DNA of 64,000 nucleotides. It comes from Rhizosphaericola mali (GTDB taxonomy: Bacteria; Bacteroidota; Bacteroidia; Chitinophagales; Chitinophagaceae). Position numbers and translations under genes: made by a program. The stretch covers positions 620,001 to 684,000 of the forward strand of contig NZ_CP044016.1 in NCBI RefSeq assembly GCF_004337365.2. Direction: 5' to 3'. The notes beneath the pieces were generated by a model, which saw only the letters and a list, made by a program, of their open reading frames with translations, did no database searches and had not been told where the DNA came from. Below, piece by piece: positions 63,874 to 64,000 of the stretch (the first letter of the stretch is position 1; every line of letters starts with the position of its first letter).

Positions 63874-64000
63874 TGCACGCAGCTTGGAATCTTTTAAATA
63901 AAATTATCGTAATTCCATTTTACAAAAGAAATGGGGGCTGGATGGCTCTTATGATTTTTGTTTTGTTTGGATTGATGCAAAATCCAATTTTGTTTCATAG
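63873..64000 (+). CDS. ABC transporter permease, 5' part only
   Basis: The first 42 codons are present before the window ends, with a basic start and a hydrophobic helix (WMALMIFVLFGLMQNPILF). Start ATG at 63873 overlaps the ATPase stop. It is presumably the membrane subunit of the ABC pair. Confidence 0.7.
   Translation, partial: MHAAWNLLNKIIVIPFYKRNGGWMALMIFVLFGLMQNPILFH

Overview
The window is from a member of the Bacteroidota, probably a Chitinophagaceae- or Sphingobacteria-like soil or plant bacterium. This rests on a SusC/SusD pair, many TonB-dependent receptors with carboxypeptidase-like N-terminal domains, a grasp-with-spasm peptide cluster, Bacteroidota-type promoters (TTTG, about 19 nt, TAnnTTTG) and the style of the L19, GatA and LptF/G-like proteins. 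No rRNA or intact tRNA gene was seen.

Layout. 1-6.4 kb: a small secreted protein and a SusC-SusD-thioredoxin operon. 6.4-11 kb: an AT-rich accessory patch with an XRE regulator beside a perfect 44-bp palindrome, and a translationally coupled pair of an OLD-like ATPase/TOPRIM protein and a Dam-type adenine methylase whose gene carries a one-base frameshift. 11.3-20.9 kb: a very AT-rich grasp-with-spasm RiPP (graspetide-like) cluster with precursor, ATP-grasp ligase, SPASM protein, outer-membrane barrel, C39 peptidase-ABC exporter and an unusually short adaptor. 20.9-26.2 kb: a decayed mobilizable element with an IS200/IS605-like relic, relaxase, MobC, primase-like protein, an iteron-like repeat field, a VapE-like helicase, an HTH protein and a 65-nt fragment of an integrase. 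26.3-42.2 kb: an envelope and heme/metal-handling island with a TonB receptor, a DJ-1/YHS lipoprotein, rhodanese, a TetR regulator with three matching 18-bp operators, a DUF420 protein, an RND efflux system (pump gene frameshifted), heme oxygenase and CcmC/CcmD-like proteins. 42.4-48.4 kb: an alpha/beta hydrolase, GAPDH, a GlxA-type regulator, an orphan tyrosine recombinase, a tRNA-3'-end-like relic, and a truncated cas6 running directly into a four-repeat CRISPR remnant. 48.5-64 kb: conserved chromosomal genes (carbonic anhydrase, FabG, phospholipase A, GH3, LptF/G-like permease, CDF transporter, M20 dipeptidase, L19, TatA, GatA, lytic transglycosylase, RecQ, ABC transporter).

The strongest candidates for new biology are the graspetide-like cluster (a core of alternating threonines followed by an acidic tail), the TetR-controlled island that puts an efflux pump together with heme oxygenase and CcmC/D-like heme-handling proteins, and the OLD-like nuclease/Dam pair. 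The CRISPR remnant reads as the scar of one large deletion that joined the middle of cas6 to the trailer end of the array.
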